Below are positions 10,201-17,599 of a stretch of DNA of 25,642 nucleotides, one piece after another. Origin of the DNA: Francisellaceae bacterium (lineage in GTDB: Bacteria > Pseudomonadota > Gammaproteobacteria > Berkiellales > Berkiellaceae); contig JAHFQG010000002.1 of the NCBI GenBank assembly GCA_023266415.1, forward strand, positions 1 through 25,642, given 5' to 3'. The notes under the pieces were generated by a model. It had not been told where the DNA came from and did no database searches. It saw only the letters and a list, made by a program, of their open reading frames with translations. Every line of letters begins with the position of its first letter. Within the stretch, counting starts at the first letter, position 1. The translations under genes were made by a program, and so were the position numbers.

Positions 10201-13200
10201 AGGAATACTATTACCTGAGGTATTATTCATTTTCATCCGTTTAAACCATGAATCACCTCTCTGAAAGTATAATTCATTATATAAAATACAATATTTTTCT
10301 TTATTGAAGGAGAAATGATATTCAGATCCGTTTGTTGTGCATTTTTTAACCGAATTGAATTCGTTAAATTCTTTTCGAACAAATTCGGGAACACACACCT
10401 CATCGTAATCATCTTTATTATTAAAGGCCCCCTTAAAAGGTATGATAGTTACATAATCTTTTTCTCCAATTTTAAACGCATATCCTCCGTCCGTATCTAA
10501 TCCAGCGTCAACAAACTTGACCTTTTTATTTGTTTGTTGGTTATAAATTTTCTGCACATGTTCCTTCAGTTTTTCAAAGTTACCAGGATTATTAACGGCG
10601 GCACAAAAGACGGTGTTCATATGCCGATATAAGTCATTCAATACACATTTTTCTACGGTGGTTATGTCGTAATAGCTCGATGAGGATGTAAGCGAAGAAA
10701 GGTATTCGAGTAACAAACCGAAGTTTTCTTTATTATCCACATCGAGTATATCATTTTTTATATGTTTTTTTAGTCTAAAATAAATATCCACCATCTTTGC
10801 ATAGCTGTTGTTTTGAATACTATATTCATAAGTTGGTTGGAATCTTACTTTCTGCTCTTCCGACAATTGGTGATAAAACAAAGCAACCAATGTATGGCAA
10901 AAATTGTAGCCATGTTTTTTTGTGGTTATATTTGATTTTACTTCATCGTCTAATAAATCCAGATAATCCTTTGTCTTTTGCGCAAAAGAAGATACCATCA
11001 CGTCCAATCTTGGGTTTTTTTCAATGGAATCTGATATTAGATTTTGTTTAAAAAAGAAATGCATTAATAAATTTCTTCTGTCAAAATGTGTAATATTAGA
11101 AAAAATATTTTCAAAAAATTGAATCGAGCTCTCGATAGAGGTAACATTTAAATCTATCGACGAGTTTAGCGGCATATCCATTTTTAGTTTATTGGTACAT
11201 TCCTGATTATTTGGGTTATATTGGCCCCGAACATTCGTTCCATTTGGGGTGATTGGAAATAAAACATTACGGGGAATTCTCGACTCATCTTTCCCATAAA
11301 TAGTTACATCTGGAAATTTTTCACTCAGATTTTTCTTTGGTCGTTTTTCTTCAGGGGTATATATATAGTCAAGAGGACATTCCTTGTACAAGCAGCCATG
11401 AGTATGTTTTTCATTTTGTTGTCTTGGGTTGACAGATGGCTTATAATTACAAGAGTGGGCATCATCACTACCATTAACTGGCTTTTTGCAAGTATGGCAC
11501 CAGTTTATACTATTCTGTTCTGTACTACCTGGAAGCTCCAACCATGCTTGTGTTTGTTCGTTAAATTTGCAAGCTTCATCATACGAACCTAAAAAACAAT
11601 TTTCAGCATAGCCAAAAACATTTTTATCGAATCCGGATATTATATCTAGGTGATCTAGAAATAAGTCCTTTGGGTTTTTAATGTTAACGATGTGGTCTAA
11701 ATCTGGTTCATAGTATCCGTTTTTAGTGGATTTATAAAAACTCCCTCCATCCGTGGATATATGTTTAAGATTATCTTTTTTAAATACATTTTTTAATTCC
11801 CGCATTTTATAGGGTTCTTTCATCTTGTTTTTTTTAAGAAATTCTTCTCCAAATGAAGTAACCAAATCATCCTTTAAGTCAATCTTTCCTGAAACTTCTC
11901 TCTGTTTTGACAGGAATTTATTGATAACTGTCAATTTTGCATCTGTGCCTCTTTGGTTAGAGCCTGTCGAGAAACTGTTCATTTTCGTAATGACATCAGA
12001 TGCAATTTCTTGAGTATCTTTATCCAGTGTAAAGAATTGAAAATTTTCAAAATTATATTTTAAGTTTATACGCATGGCTTCGATATTTGGAATAGCGGCA
12101 ATAACATCTGTACTAACATCGTAATAACATGCCACTGATTCGACTAACTGAAAGAACAGCTTAGAGTACACCAAAGCAGCTATCGGGGTCATTCCACGAT
12201 TATGTTGTTTTTGGCTATAGTTCCCTATTAACGAATATAACGATTTCACATACTCAGCGATTTGTTCTTTATTGGTTTTTTCTGTTTTTTTAGAAAACTC
12301 ACTCTTTTCCGAATTTTTCAGTAAAAGATTAAAATCTTTCAGATTGAGAATCTGATGTTCCAAAGACTTAAATTCAAAAGAAATAAAAACTTCATTCCTC
12401 ATCGCGTTAGTAATATCTTTAAATGTGTTCACCCCATTTGAAATGGTTTCATCCTTATTGGGGACAGAATTATATTGATACGATTTCTTCAATATTTGAA
12501 CATTCGATTGCCATTTTAACGCATAGGGAAGATCGGGTGGAGTTTCACCGGGAAACAAATGAGCCCCTGTCGTTCTACTGACAATAGCCTCAATTTGAAT
12601 GGGTTTGGGGACTAACTTAGATAAGGATACCTGTATTGTTTTACAAAGATTCAACCCAAAAATACCCATTTCTTTATCGGATGCTTTTATCTTAGTGTGA
12701 ATAAAACGAGCATAATTTCCCAATGCCACTCTTAAATGCCTGATTTTAGTCGCATTCTCATGCTCATCAAACTCTTTGCTATCTTGATAACTCAATATGT
12801 TTCTGTAATAATCTATCAGCGATTTCGTCTGAATCTCATACTTAATACGCTTATATACATCTTTCTCAAATCGAGACTTCAGAAAAATCATCAGACATTT
12901 CCAACCACAACACCCACTCCCCATGTCTTTGGTGTCTTCTATGGGATACTTTAGTTTTTTCCCTCCAAAGAGGGAATCGTATATTTTTTTATATATTCTA
13001 TCTTCCTCACCTGCTTGAAGTGCTTGAAAAGATTGTTTGTCAGCATAAACATCGTATAATTCACCTAACTTACTTTCATGCGATATTATATCGCTTTCAG
13101 GAATAAATCCATCCTGTTCAAAATCAACCACCGTATAAGTTGCTTGGATAGCTGGATATGATCTAAAGGAACCATGCTGATTTCGATACCCCATCGGCAT

Positions 13201-13755
13201 AGAAGCATCATAAGATGTCACCACATAGGTATTCTTTGTTTTTTGAATTTCCATTAAAAATGCATGTGCGCCAAGGCTGATATCAGCCCAACCGCATTGA
13301 AACACATGGGGATTTTCATCTTTTAAGATGCCCACCATGTTAGATATAAACATCCTCTTTTTGATTGATGTGATCTTTCTTCTTGCTTCATCAAGATCGT
13401 CTCCGAAATTCAACTTAGAAAGATCCAAATTAATAGCCTTATCAAGGATAGTTCTTAGATTTTTAGAATTCTCTAAATCGCAGGCCGTTTTGTGTATTAT
13501 TTTCGTGTTATGAATATCTTTATATCGACTCGAAAAACTTTTCAAAATGTTCACAACATACTTATATACGAATTTTTCTCGATCGGCTTCTAATCCTTGA
13601 AACTGCGGATACCCTTTTATTTCTTGACTTAAATGTATATGCGCGAATACTTTGTCATCCACCCCCTCTCCATCAAGCGTCTGATAGGCTTTAATCCCTG
13701 GTATTTTATCCAGTTCATCTAAAAGTTGAGCAACAACAGTATCTTGAGTTGGCAT
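4300..13755 (-). CDS. Giant 3151-residue DUF3638/DUF3645-like P-loop ATPase, possible secreted or host-directed protein
   Basis: This gene of nearly 9.5 kb encodes one protein. Its clearest part is a helicase-like core. It has a P-loop LIMGGGKSKVLMPL (Lys1843), a Walker B-like FFIDEVD (Asp1981-Asp1984), TGASGTIDN at 2304-2312, YFDQTHTVGTDIKL (Asp2476, His2479, Gly2482, Asp2484), and an arginine pair in LQAAMRNRD (Arg2519, Arg2521). From memory, this order matches the DUF3638/DUF3645 family of very large proteins, whose conserved strings resemble MGEGK, GFSGTND and DEAHTRGTDLKLP. The N-terminal third holds LGAHAFLME (His164) and GSGCCGWKC (Cys282/283/287), which could be a peptidase-like site. 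A Cys/His cluster (Cys753, 756, 769, 788, 793 and His767, 784, 786) could bind zinc. A membrane segment lies near 2972-2998, followed by a basic tail ending SSSKPKK. The gene is clearly more AT-rich than its neighbours, suggesting separate ancestry. Biological function is unknown. Confidence 0.8.
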   Translation of the reverse strand: MPTQDTVVAQLLDELDKIPGIKAYQTLDGEGVDDKVFAHIHLSQEIKGYPQFQGLEADREKFVYKYVVNILKSFSSRYKDIHNTKIIHKTACDLENSKNLRTILDKAINLDLSKLNFGDDLDEARRKITSIKKRMFISNMVGILKDENPHVFQCGWADISLGAHAFLMEIQKTKNTYVVTSYDASMPMGYRNQHGSFRSYPAIQATYTVVDFEQDGFIPESDIISHESKLGELYDVYADKQSFQALQAGEEDRIYKKIYDSLFGGKKLKYPIEDTKDMGSGCCGWKCLMIFLKSRFEKDVYKRIKYEIQTKSLIDYYRNILSYQDSKEFDEHENATKIRHLRVALGNYARFIHTKIKASDKEMGIFGLNLCKTIQVSLSKLVPKPIQIEAIVSRTTGAHLFPGETPPDLPYALKWQSNVQILKKSYQYNSVPNKDETISNGVNTFKDITNAMRNEVFISFEFKSLEHQILNLKDFNLLLKNSEKSEFSKKTEKTNKEQIAEYVKSLYSLIGNYSQKQHNRGMTPIAALVYSKLFFQLVESVACYYDVSTDVIAAIPNIEAMRINLKYNFENFQFFTLDKDTQEIASDVITKMNSFSTGSNQRGTDAKLTVINKFLSKQREVSGKIDLKDDLVTSFGEEFLKKNKMKEPYKMRELKNVFKKDNLKHISTDGGSFYKSTKNGYYEPDLDHIVNIKNPKDLFLDHLDIISGFDKNVFGYAENCFLGSYDEACKFNEQTQAWLELPGSTEQNSINWCHTCKKPVNGSDDAHSCNYKPSVNPRQQNEKHTHGCLYKECPLDYIYTPEEKRPKKNLSEKFPDVTIYGKDESRIPRNVLFPITPNGTNVRGQYNPNNQECTNKLKMDMPLNSSIDLNVTSIESSIQFFENIFSNITHFDRRNLLMHFFFKQNLISDSIEKNPRLDVMVSSFAQKTKDYLDLLDDEVKSNITTKKHGYNFCHTLVALFYHQLSEEQKVRFQPTYEYSIQNNSYAKMVDIYFRLKKHIKNDILDVDNKENFGLLLEYLSSLTSSSSYYDITTVEKCVLNDLYRHMNTVFCAAVNNPGNFEKLKEHVQKIYNQQTNKKVKFVDAGLDTDGGYAFKIGEKDYVTIIPFKGAFNNKDDYDEVCVPEFVRKEFNEFNSVKKCTTNGSEYHFSFNKEKYCILYNELYFQRGDSWFKRMKMNNTSGNSIPPFLFNSKKYNVFMKCNSSSVSCEESILCVDKKTGAIEYVGKPTRSNCCTFTSSSHGTLQFFKAPSLKQPTNKSQPNKSLENQNLFEKFECCDFSEIYTDYNFVNLRRYGLSFCCKEEAGKKGIWWQGNDEYQLVELQRTEIERFDQYLAVQNSKFETKILVPIQSYINLQDNKNILDTTGWTVKDKIDSYKSQHYADNSQYYAEFSVDSLGKLTAIKITDKIYLMYLFMGQGQYERAFDLLKEIEGFGYYDLNEVTLSLANKIFDSIPVEESGQGFIVENAKLSALRLRFLNNVLCHHLVNHHSQQNKSTDLKAELFKNAKRCCSKNKEKYEMNYNNVPEKMRLTGEQLISIENFSGISFENTRCLKLKVEHFGNVDSGLESLSALETKYNKTHDISLRKTDLFSAPNIDFENNIENFKNKEFPWVQEFHIKTNSMEQEQKKDETQNSLENDMSHDAAVGQVRYNRLKDFREECVKNIKNQAVLRSTVQTTLSDLASKVNTAWNDVLELSLKNFRQQEGAAEHLGQILGEERTEITHFDLIQLYLKKDKALYRAKLGKITDNEIEELYQKTQKWLELSTDHQYFTRLYIKSQSNNQDELAEVLSEKRAYTSQDENQSYFLAYEFLSGNLLRPIQRNMLSTLLEKDKCNAIQLIMGGGKSKVLMPLSCYLKADGTRLVGVIVPEALYETNLRDLSANSKKLSGQSAVPFLFSRECVPFSTDDTQSDSLKSIEYLRNLRNTLIEAVQNKNYIVTTKTSILSLQSSYEATLTECGSPVQVALFEEILNILESQGDFFIDEVDTILRVKEELNYTVSHNISPEDSIINLQVDFFRFLCQTENKDGKVLYEKLIEPNLFLRKEEFNETLNTIRNALIKQDFFKQCFEKANLTDTEKQEITDFLFSPQQNLNMSAPNAISKLSDSGKDIVAFYRAQFTNILPLILSKEENVNYGLDHPGSAPYDIENCEGAIPYAGNNTPKKESKFANIYEIFGYTGLVHLRKKEGVSKELLSYYFKEQIEKYDVASSDEEKRYILKSIHRDLHLSETDIKSEGFPLCDLKNLKTSLEEVVEFFLNFYSQEENKEKRTNTTLFFLKEYIFKSIRLYKYMINATPTDMTKMLKVVTGASGTIDNPAILDNLHFERSVSLGTDGLTLAALKDPSKTDMLNLSKSFNRLTLSGPDKIRQYLINVQACAQKEVFSRYQAIMDVGSYFSGISNEEVAAAIAKFYSESTDYTDRYKHVLYFNKQGVLCAKWINPSAANTADIEIGSSDAIVEVLSRQPGCENYSRNDYFMYFDQTHTVGTDIKLAIKDSKNKFGALSLLNVSPLDTQSGVLQAAMRNRDLTNSQGISFVSDKVLQEHLNIGNVKTSDVLSLIQKNLINQVQDDAFIAVRQTIKSEYKRAVLKLVRNQEINYQTKRMLLKIAKDIIYTDLDTSPRNLFLHTVSMQDAKNIVKKDIETFDKILRKVLEHVPTLESVHAKDVKKDAEAIMNKNLPYCKEQYPDPSGQNDQKEVHIEAKQEISLKVEQEQDQEKFNEIPKLTFSKRAHQCWTDASDLNDFPGAQLQSMATCPFNDNIFISNNLCLTEADFFQNAPHTVCHFVLYMKDKVTEKQYAVMLSDQDASEWRDKLQRGMLGGLPDPNSLIDKFDIRVDTLSGFSGKEVRYANEQEKADWEAMLDQMRFVSGDIQNILFKEEGWFWKSSLADMQTRLKFYRETVGPQNPTTLAMYRVLVAQVQKRIPPSERTSVTPEIPREAPWNEKPNFNETIVPMPYRKLTILEKEAQKLKQWHKVVQLILVLIPLIATPIFIAVSLWFSIKNLWLNYKLRQQKHRPKNIIQVSKSDKKIAEHWLTQNPFIEKLKSSQNGHQKILMLQSLWICLLFKAIYKKYQSKLALYQKPIIQDEQLKKDLETLANTEEVKPNPLTNKEKVGNLNDLLATNKTIGHSFFSEKPMAPGYRPPLSTTQSSSKPKK

Positions 13756-13792
13756 AGATTACCTTTATTGAAGTTTGTTAGCTGGCGAGCTA

Positions 13793-13821
13793 ATTATAAG
13801 ATAATATAGAATTTTTGTCAA
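13793..13821 (-). promoter_or_regulatory. Fully consensus sigma70 promoter of the giant gene
   Basis: On the minus strand TTGACA (13821-13816) and TATAAT (13798-13793) are separated by exactly 17 bases, so both boxes are perfect. Transcription should begin near 13786, leaving a leader of about 30 bases. AAAGGTAATCT supplies the ribosome site before ATG 13755. An AT-rich stretch lies upstream of the -35. The sequence predicts strong basal transcription unless a repressor acts. Confidence 0.8.
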
Positions 13822-13843
13822 ATAACTTATTTCATGTTACTCT
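13815..13843 (+). promoter_or_regulatory. Possible thiL promoter overlapping the giant-gene -35 box
   Basis: On the plus strand TTGTCA (13815-13820, five of six) is followed after 17 bases by TACTCT (13838-13843), with a TG extension at 13835-13836. The -35 occupies nearly the same bases as the -35 of the opposite promoter because TTTGTCAAA is nearly palindromic. The predicted transcription start falls at about 13850, the first base of thiL. The -10 match is poor, so this is tentative. Confidence 0.35.
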
Positions 13844-13849
13844 ACCCTT

Positions 13850-14809
13850 ATGATGGATGAATCCGCCATTATCCGAATGTTACAAAAAAGCTTCCCTTTA
13901 TCAAACGGTATTGGGGATGATGCAGCGCTTTTGCCCTTTTCTGATAAAGAAAAAATCCTGATTTCTACCGATTTACTTGTAGAAGAGGTGCATTTTAGGC
14001 GGAGATACACTGATTTAAAATCGTTGGCCCACAAAGCGCTTCATGTTAATTTAAGTGATATCGCTGCTATGGGGGGAAAACCCCATTCTGTTTTGTTAAG
14101 CCTAGCCATTCCACCCAATACTGTAGATATCTCCTTTTTTTTACAGTATTTTGTGGAAGCCTGCCGAGCGGCTCAAGTACAACTGATAGGAGGGGATACT
14201 ACCCGCTCACCCGGAACGTTGTTCATCAGCCTCACCGTGATTGGCACCGGTTTGATATCAAACATTAAACGCCGTAGCACCGCTCAACCGGGTAATATTT
14301 TAGCCGTAGCGGGCGCCTTAGGCCACGCCCATTTAGGTTTCTTAGCTTTAGAAAACAATGTCCCTGATTTGAAATTTTTTAAAGATGCTTTTTTATACCC
14401 CACAGCACGATGTTCAGAAGGACTCTGGTTGGGTAACCAATCAGCCGTGACCGCCATGATGGATATTTCAGATGGATTGTGGGTAGATACCCAAAAATTG
14501 TGTGAAGCATCGGGTGTATCAGCCACTATACCCATAGAAAATGCTAACATCCAGTCTTCTTATATTATGGCTTGTCATACATTGGGGGTCGATTGTCTGG
14601 AAACCATCCTAATTGGCGGAGAAGATTATGGGTTGTTAATTGCCATTCAACAAGACGCTTATGCCCAACTGGCTCATGATTTTCAGCAACAATTTGGATA
14701 TGCGCTGACCATGGTGGGAACATTGAAGCCTTCTGCTGAAGAAGTTATTCAGTTAACCAAAAACAATGTGCCTGTTCAGTTAGATTTAAAGCCGTTTTCA
14801 CATTTTTAA
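13850..14809 (+). CDS. thiL: Thiamine-monophosphate kinase
   Basis: ThiL phosphorylates thiamine monophosphate with ATP to give thiamine pyrophosphate, the last step of cofactor synthesis, in the cytoplasm. The 319-residue length is normal. Visible signatures are IGDDAALL at 21-28, STDLLVEEVHF (metal and ATP site), NLSDIAAMGGKP, IGGDTTRSP, DISDGLWVD and IGGEDYGLL, all in the usual order for the PurM/ThiL fold. The gene stands alone, divergent from the giant gene and convergent with dsbC; no nusB or rib genes are adjacent. There is no clear Shine-Dalgarno sequence before ATG 13850. A second ATG follows immediately at 13853. The predicted promoter would give an almost leaderless transcript. Confidence 0.96.
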   Translation: MMDESAIIRMLQKSFPLSNGIGDDAALLPFSDKEKILISTDLLVEEVHFRRRYTDLKSLAHKALHVNLSDIAAMGGKPHSVLLSLAIPPNTVDISFFLQYFVEACRAAQVQLIGGDTTRSPGTLFISLTVIGTGLISNIKRRSTAQPGNILAVAGALGHAHLGFLALENNVPDLKFFKDAFLYPTARCSEGLWLGNQSAVTAMMDISDGLWVDTQKLCEASGVSATIPIENANIQSSYIMACHTLGVDCLETILIGGEDYGLLIAIQQDAYAQLAHDFQQQFGYALTMVGTLKPSAEEVIQLTKNNVPVQLDLKPFSHF

Positions 14810-14821
14810 AATACACCCTCA

Positions 14822-14861
14822 CCCGCTTCCGCGGAGCGGGAGAGGCTTCAGCCTAGCCTCT
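14822..14861. terminator. Tandem hairpins between convergent thiL and dsbC
   Basis: Two inverted repeats lie side by side: CCCGCT/AGCGGG (14822-14827 with 14835-14840) and AGAGGCT/AGCCTCT (14841-14847 with 14855-14861). They fill most of the 66-bp gap between the converging genes. Neither has a long T run next to it, so they are at best weak intrinsic terminators for either strand, or an RNA-end protecting structure. Confidence 0.4.
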
Positions 14862-14875
14862 ACAAAATCGTTGGA

Positions 14876-15592
14876 TCATTCCGCTTGCAATAAGTTTATT
14901 AACTCTCCCGGTTCGATATACCCTGGAACCAGAGTACCATCAGGTAAAACCAGGGTGGGTGTGCCTTGTACCCCAGCCAATAAGCCCAATTCGTGGTGTT
15001 TTTTTACTGGATTAACACACATTTTTTCAGGAATGGTTTGACCGGCTTTGGCGTTGGTGAGTAAAGCTTTTGGATCTTCCCCGCACCAAACCGACACCAA
15101 TTGGCGATAAGAAGCAGAACTTTCCCCATTCCGTGGGAAAGCCAGATACCGCACGCTCACCCCTTGCTTGTTTAAGGTGGGAACGGATTGATGAAATTTG
15201 CGGCAATACCCGCAAGAAACATCTGTAAAAACGGTGAGGGTGTATTGTGAATTTGGAGCAGGATATTCAATGCCCTGCGCACCTTCTTTCTGTAGGTACT
15301 GTAAAGCAGTAACCAGCGCGGTTTTACGTGCTTTTTCGGTTATATTGTCTTGCTTGTTGTGTAAATCAAAAATATTGCCTTGAAAAACATATCGACCATT
15401 TTCGCTTAGATAAATAACTAATGGTCCTGAAGACAACTGATACAAACCCGATACGGCACTAGGTTCCACTTTATCTATTTTTAAATCAGGAAATTGTTGA
15501 TGAAACGCTGCTTCCGCTGCTTCTGGACTGGCGACACTGAGGGCCGAAAAAAAAAGCCCGAGTAGTAATACGAGTGGCATAAAAACTCTCAT
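14876..15592 (-). CDS. dsbC: Periplasmic thiol:disulfide isomerase DsbC
   Basis: DsbC repairs wrongly paired disulfides in the periplasm and is kept reduced by DsbD. The 238-residue precursor has a signal peptide (MRVFMPLVLLLGLFFSALSVAS, cleavage near residue 21), a short N-terminal dimerisation region and a thioredoxin domain. The active site is CGYC at 127-130 within TDVSCGYCRKFHQ, with the cis-proline loop GTPTL at 210-214. A second Cys pair, Cys170 and Cys192, matches the structural disulfide of DsbC. The length and the N-terminal region argue for DsbC rather than DsbA. It lies 108 bp downstream of rplS on the same strand and may receive read-through from that operon, although a hairpin lies in the gap. 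Confidence 0.93.
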   Translation of the reverse strand: MRVFMPLVLLLGLFFSALSVASPEAAEAAFHQQFPDLKIDKVEPSAVSGLYQLSSGPLVIYLSENGRYVFQGNIFDLHNKQDNITEKARKTALVTALQYLQKEGAQGIEYPAPNSQYTLTVFTDVSCGYCRKFHQSVPTLNKQGVSVRYLAFPRNGESSASYRQLVSVWCGEDPKALLTNAKAGQTIPEKMCVNPVKKHHELGLLAGVQGTPTLVLPDGTLVPGYIEPGELINLLQAE

Positions 15593-15623
15593 TAAGGCAC
15601 GCCTAGCCCCTATCTAAACCCTA

Positions 15624-15646
15624 CCACCGCTGGGGTGACGCGGTGG
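15624..15646 (-). terminator. Hairpin downstream of rplS
   Basis: CCACCGC (15624-15630) and GCGGTGG (15640-15646) form a 7-bp G-C-rich stem with a 9-base loop, located 55 bases after the rplS stop and before dsbC. No T tract follows on the minus strand, so it would work as an attenuator or processing site rather than a classic terminator. The surrounding bases, rich in GCTGGC/GCCAGC, may extend the structure. Confidence 0.35.
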
Positions 15647-15700
15647 CCGAGCGAGCGGCTGGCAGCCACAGATTGCCGCCCACTTAATCTCTAAAAAGAA

Positions 15701-16093
15701 TTATTCAGCTGCAGAAGCTTCGTTATTCATGGCTTGTCTGTCTTTATTCAAGTCTTCCTTGATACGAGCGGCACGACCGGACAGATCACGCAGATAAAAC
15801 AGCTTGGCCTGGCGTACTTTCCCACGTCGCTTGAGTTCGATGCGATCGATGAGGGGACTATGGGTTTGGAATACTCGTTCTACCCCTTCCCCATGAGACA
15901 CTTTACGCACCGTAAAGGCGGAGTTAATACCTCGATTGCGGATGGCAATGACCACCCCTTCAAAAGCCTGAGCCCGCTCCCGGGTACCTTCTTTGACTTT
16001 CACCCAAACACAGACAGTGTCCCCAGGAGAAAACTGGGGGTGATCGTCGCGTAGTTGCGCGACTTCCAATTCCTGAATGATACGGTTTGTCAT
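15701..16093 (-). CDS. rplS: 50S ribosomal protein L19
   Basis: L19 sits at the 30S-50S interface of the ribosome. The product begins [15 protein letters not shown] and contains [30 protein letters not shown] and the [27 protein letters not shown] core, which are diagnostic. At 130 residues it is slightly longer than the usual 115-118, the extra being a C-terminal tail of charged and small residues ([19 protein letters not shown]). It is the last gene of the rpsP-rimM-trmD-rplS operon, and its ATG overlaps the trmD stop by four bases (ATGA). Confidence 0.97.
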   Translation of the reverse strand: MTNRIIQELEVAQLRDDHPQFSPGDTVCVWVKVKEGTRERAQAFEGVVIAIRNRGINSAFTVRKVSHGEGVERVFQTHSPLIDRIELKRRGKVRQAKLFYLRDLSGRAARIKEDLNKDRQAMNNEASAAE

Positions 16094-16794
16094 GCTGTTT
16101 CCTCCAAAACTAAATGCTTTTGCAATAAATCAGGCCGAATGGCTTTTGTGGTCCGAAGAGATTGGTCCTGCCGCCAACGACGGATGGCCTCATGGTTGCC
16201 CGATAGTAACACATCCGGAACCCGAAGTCCCGCATATTCTGCCGGCCTGGTGTAATGTGGATGCTCCAAAAGACCTTCTTGAAAACTCTCAAAGGCCACC
16301 GAATCGGCATCACCCACCACGCCTGGAATTTGACGCATAAGAGCATCTAGCATCACCAAAATGGGTACTTCCCCCCCAGATAACACATAGTCTCCAATGG
16401 ACCAAATTTCATCTACCGCGAGATCGATAACGCGTTGATCTATCCCTTCATACCGGCCCGCTATCAAAATGAGGGCTTCCTGTTGCAGCAGAGGCATCAC
16501 CGCAGTTTGGGTGAACGGAGTGCCTTGAGGGGATAAATATACCACTTTAGCCTGTTGAGGGGCCTGTTTTTGGGCAGCCTCAACGGCTCGAAGCAATGGT
16601 CCGGGTTGCATCACCATACCCGCCCCCCCGCCATAGGGTGCATGGTCGATATATCCAGAGGGGTTATCAGCGTAATCGCGTGGGTTAAAGTATTCTACCT
16701 GGGCTATTTTTTGTTCAAACGCCCGCCCCACCACACCATACGACAAGGCATGCTGTAGCATTTCAGGGAACAAACTAATCAGTCCAAACCACAT
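16090..16794 (-). CDS. trmD: tRNA (guanine37-N1)-methyltransferase TrmD
   Basis: TrmD uses S-adenosylmethionine to methylate G37 next to the anticodon in tRNAs reading CNN codons, preventing +1 frameshifts. The 234-residue product starts [13 protein letters not shown] and has the [14 protein letters not shown] loop. It also has the trefoil-knot segments [13 protein letters not shown] and [14 protein letters not shown] that form the SAM site, and a C-terminal domain with PHYTRPAEY and [10 protein letters not shown]. It is separated from rimM by a single base and overlaps rplS by four. The order rimM-trmD-rplS is the standard gammaproteobacterial one. Confidence 0.97.
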   Translation of the reverse strand: MWFGLISLFPEMLQHALSYGVVGRAFEQKIAQVEYFNPRDYADNPSGYIDHAPYGGGAGMVMQPGPLLRAVEAAQKQAPQQAKVVYLSPQGTPFTQTAVMPLLQQEALILIAGRYEGIDQRVIDLAVDEIWSIGDYVLSGGEVPILVMLDALMRQIPGVVGDADSVAFESFQEGLLEHPHYTRPAEYAGLRVPDVLLSGNHEAIRRWRQDQSLRTTKAIRPDLLQKHLVLEETA

Positions 16795-16795
16795 A

Positions 16796-17290
16796 TTACA
16801 AAGACCAATCGACTAAAATACGTTTGGTGCTTAAATCCACTTCTTTTACCACCTCATTGGCCACAAAAGGCACATGACGTTCTTCTTCCCCCAGACGTAA
16901 CACCATGATGTCCTGTGCAGTTTCATATAAATAATCGACTCGGCCTAGGAGTTGTTGGGTATTGATTTCAATCACGTCACACCCTTCTAAATCGGCCCAA
17001 TAATATGCATCGGATAAAGCTGGCAACTGCGTGCGGGGCACGACCAAAGAAGCCCCTTTGTACCGATTGGCTTTATTACGATTATCACAACCCACCCATT
17101 TGACGACAAAAGCACTGGCGGTTTCTTGGGCATCTTGCAACACCACGGGAACTTCATACCCCCCTTGCTGCAAATGCCAAGGCACATATTGCAGCATGTC
17201 TTGGGGGTTGTTGGTGGTGGGTACCACGTGTACCCAGCCCTTTAGGCCGAAAGGGGCACCAATACGTCCAACCACTACCCAATCCGTCAT
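16796..17290 (-). CDS. rimM: Ribosome maturation factor RimM
   Basis: RimM helps mature the 30S head by binding S19 and 16S rRNA. The 164-residue product has the N-terminal RimM barrel ([21 protein letters not shown] at about 5-25) and the PRC-barrel-like C-terminal half, with [13 protein letters not shown] and the terminal [23 protein letters not shown]. The gene overlaps the rpsP stop by four bases, with its ATG at 17288-17290, and ends one base before the trmD start, so all four operon members are tightly coupled. Confidence 0.95.
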   Translation of the reverse strand: MTDWVVVGRIGAPFGLKGWVHVVPTTNNPQDMLQYVPWHLQQGGYEVPVVLQDAQETASAFVVKWVGCDNRNKANRYKGASLVVPRTQLPALSDAYYWADLEGCDVIEINTQQLLGRVDYLYETAQDIMVLRLGEEERHVPFVANEVVKEVDLSTKRILVDWSL

Positions 17291-17550
17291 TCAGTAGCCA
17301 CAACAACTGTTTTGTCCCATTCTTTCAACAAAGTATCGACTCGTTGAGAAACCTGGGCCCCCACTTGGACCAATTCTGAAATTCTGGCGCGATTAATCCG
17401 CATTTTTTCTTCTTGGCCGGCGGCGATGGGGTTAAAGAATCCCAAACGTTCGATGTAACGCCCATCCCGAGCCGAACGCTTATCGGTGGCCACCAGATGG
17501 TAAAAAGGACGTTTTTTAGAGCCAGCACGTGCCAGACGAATCATTAACAT
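17287..17550 (-). CDS. rpsP: 30S ribosomal protein S16
   Basis: S16 is an early-binding 30S protein required for 16S rRNA folding. The 87-residue product has the diagnostic [42 protein letters not shown]-terminal half, followed by the helical part with [25 protein letters not shown]. It is the first gene of the four-gene operon. The 129-bp gap to ffh contains a candidate promoter and a small hairpin (GACCT/AGGTC at about 17584-17596) in the leader. Confidence 0.97.
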   Translation of the reverse strand: MLMIRLARAGSKKRPFYHLVATDKRSARDGRYIERLGFFNPIAAGQEEKMRINRARISELVQVGAQVSQRVDTLLKEWDKTVVVATE

Positions 17551-17599
17551 TAGTTATTTTCCTTACTAAATGGACCTTCTAAGGACCTAAAAGGTCTTC

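Noticed and set aside
16077..16340. Plus-strand frames opposite trmD/rplS and ffh
   Set aside because: Antisense shadows of highly conserved genes, with no ribosome sites or recognisable products.
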